From contig JADJPU010000001.1 of NCBI GenBank assembly GCA_016713115.1, forward strand, positions 496,001 to 560,000: a stretch of 64,000 bases of DNA, written 5' to 3'. This document shows positions 63,294 through 64,000 of this stretch, piece by piece. Numbering within the stretch: the stretch's first letter is position 1; every line of letters starts with the position of its first letter. The position numbers were made by a program, and so were the translations under genes. A model generated the notes under the pieces. That model saw nothing but the letters and a program-made list of their open reading frames with translations. It did no database searches and had not been told where the DNA came from. This DNA is from Cellvibrionales bacterium. Its GTDB lineage: Bacteria > Pseudomonadota > Gammaproteobacteria > Pseudomonadales > UBA7239.

Positions 63294-63308
63294 ATACGAG
63301 TCTTGTAT
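63294..63308. promoter_or_regulatory. Possible operator and promoter region between divergent pigment operons
   Basis: A 15-base imperfect palindrome ATACGAGTCTTGTAT (one mismatched pair) follows a symmetric ATTATAAT (63288-63295) that could supply -10 elements in both directions. The 83-base gap lies between the FabZ-like gene (leftward) and the dehydratase gene at 63343 (rightward). No regulator gene is in the window. TTGTATCA from its right half also occurs at 40513, before the main operon. Confidence 0.45.
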
Positions 63309-63342
63309 CAACCCACTCACTGCAAGCTGAACAGGAATTTTT

Positions 63343-63795
63343 GTGCCACTGCATGATATCGACATCGCCTCCTTGATTCCCCACGCCGGCAGTATGTGTC
63401 TGCTCGATGCTGTTGATACTTACGATCAGCAGCGCATTGTGTGCAGCGCCAGCAGTCATCGCGCCACACACAACCCACTGCGTCACGCGGATCAGTTGTC
63501 GGTACAGGCCGGTATCGAATACGCCGCACAAGCCGTGGCGGCACACGGCAGCTTACTCATGCGCCAACAGAACCCACAGGCTGCACCGCGCGGCGGCATG
63601 ATTGCCGTCTTGACCGATGTGCGCTGGCAGGTTGAACGACTGGACACAGTGAGCGACGACCTCACCATCAGCGCAGAGCGTTTGGCCGAGCTGCCACAAG
63701 GCTTGCAGTACCGCTTTGTCCTGCACGCTGAACAACAAGAATTGTTATCGGGTGAAATGATTATTGCGCTGCAAACCGTGGAGAGCGCCGCGTGA
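63343..63795 (+). CDS. APE 3-hydroxyacyl-ACP dehydratase-like hot-dog protein, second copy
   Basis: 150 aa from GTG 63343. Starts LHDIDIASLIPHAGSMCLLDAV, with PHAGSMCLLD as in ApeP-type dehydratases, and a helix VQAGIEYAAQAVAAHG. The paralogue at 46175 shares this layout, so the locus holds two such proteins. Its GTG is used because the frame has no ATG near the start. The stop overlaps the following gene by four bases. Confidence 0.82.
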   Translation: MPLHDIDIASLIPHAGSMCLLDAVDTYDQQRIVCSASSHRATHNPLRHADQLSVQAGIEYAAQAVAAHGSLLMRQQNPQAAPRGGMIAVLTDVRWQVERLDTVSDDLTISAERLAELPQGLQYRFVLHAEQQELLSGEMIIALQTVESAA

Positions 63796-64000
63796 GCAGC
63801 GCTGTGTCTTGCTCACTGCTGCACTGGGCGAGCTGGATGCCAGGTGTGGTATCTGCTGCCGATTGGCAGGCGTGGGCAGCGGGGACACTGCGCTCCGCCG
63901 ATTACGGCGAAAGTCCTGCGGTCGATTTCATCCCCGCCATGCAGCGCCGTCGGTTGTCGCGGCTGTCGCGCTTTGCCTTGGCCGCCGCGCACGCCTGCGT
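63792..64000 (+). CDS. Beta-ketoacyl synthase chain length factor (5' part only)
   Basis: Runs off the right edge after 69 codons from GTG 63792, which overlaps the previous stop. The N-terminal sequence LLHWASWMPGVVSAADWQAW and later FIPAMQRRRLSRLSRFAL match the start of APE chain length factors (ApeC-like), a KS-like protein without full catalysis. It suggests that the APE core continues to the right. Confidence 0.75.
   Translation, partial: MSSAVSCSLLHWASWMPGVVSAADWQAWAAGTLRSADYGESPAVDFIPAMQRRRLSRLSRFALAAAHAC

Overview
The window is a chromosomal segment of a gammaproteobacterium, most likely of the Pseudomonas/Cellvibrionales type. The inference rests on gene order: tsaD diverges from rpsF-rpsR-rplI-dnaB, thiE-hemL sit beside msbA, pilA diverges from pilB-pilC-pilD-coaE, aceE-aceF form a pair, and two GTAGGAGCGGC-type palindromic repeats resemble Pseudomonas REP elements. 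No plasmid, phage or insertion-sequence genes were recognised.

Layout. 1-4.5 kb is housekeeping: folate genes folK/folB, tsaD, and the ribosomal protein/helicase operon. 4.6-7.8 kb holds an F420-type LLM oxidoreductase, an SDR and a membrane glycosyltransferase broken by an in-frame TGA. 7.8-17.3 kb holds msbA, thiE, the haem genes hemL and hemB, a DUF4197 protein and pyruvate dehydrogenase aceEF. 17.4-20 kb has a BrnT/BrnA toxin-antitoxin pair, a Nudix hydrolase and a CvpA-like membrane protein. 19.8-26 kb is type IV pilus biogenesis with a candidate sigma-54 promoter before pilA. 26-32.7 kb holds an OprC-type copper receptor, tRNA-Ala(GGC), gltX, a HIT protein, and hcp with its likely nitric oxide regulator nsrR.

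32.7-40.5 kb looks catabolic: two cytochromes P450, an alpha/beta hydrolase, an SRPBCC protein, and a ChsH2-ChsH1-Ltp2-like set like that used to shorten steroid side chains. The ChsH1/Ltp2 junction appears to have lost about 250 bp.

40.5 kb to the right edge is one aryl polyene (APE) type pigment locus. A tightly overlapped rightward operon of about 20 genes encodes a glycosyltransferase/acyltransferase fusion, an aromatic amino acid ammonia-lyase, a halogenase-like flavoprotein, several ketosynthases, dehydratases, a ketoreductase, an ACP, a methyltransferase, an ABC exporter, a thioesterase, a LolA-like carrier and an MMPL exporter. Facing it is a five-gene leftward operon: a FabZ-like dehydratase, a DarA-like dialkylresorcinol enzyme, a DarB-like KAS III, an unknown protein and a BtrH-like acyltransferase. 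A further APE dehydratase and a chain length factor run off the right edge. The combination suggests a flexirubin-like product: a possibly halogenated aryl polyene acid esterified to a dialkylresorcinol. The carboxylic acid ligase and phosphopantetheinyl transferase are not in view.

Caution on sequence quality: at least seven genes carry single-base indels, often in short homopolymers. Two others have in-frame TGA codons, and the tRNA acceptor stem lacks one base. Essential genes such as hemB are among them, so most of these are probably assembly or read errors rather than biology.
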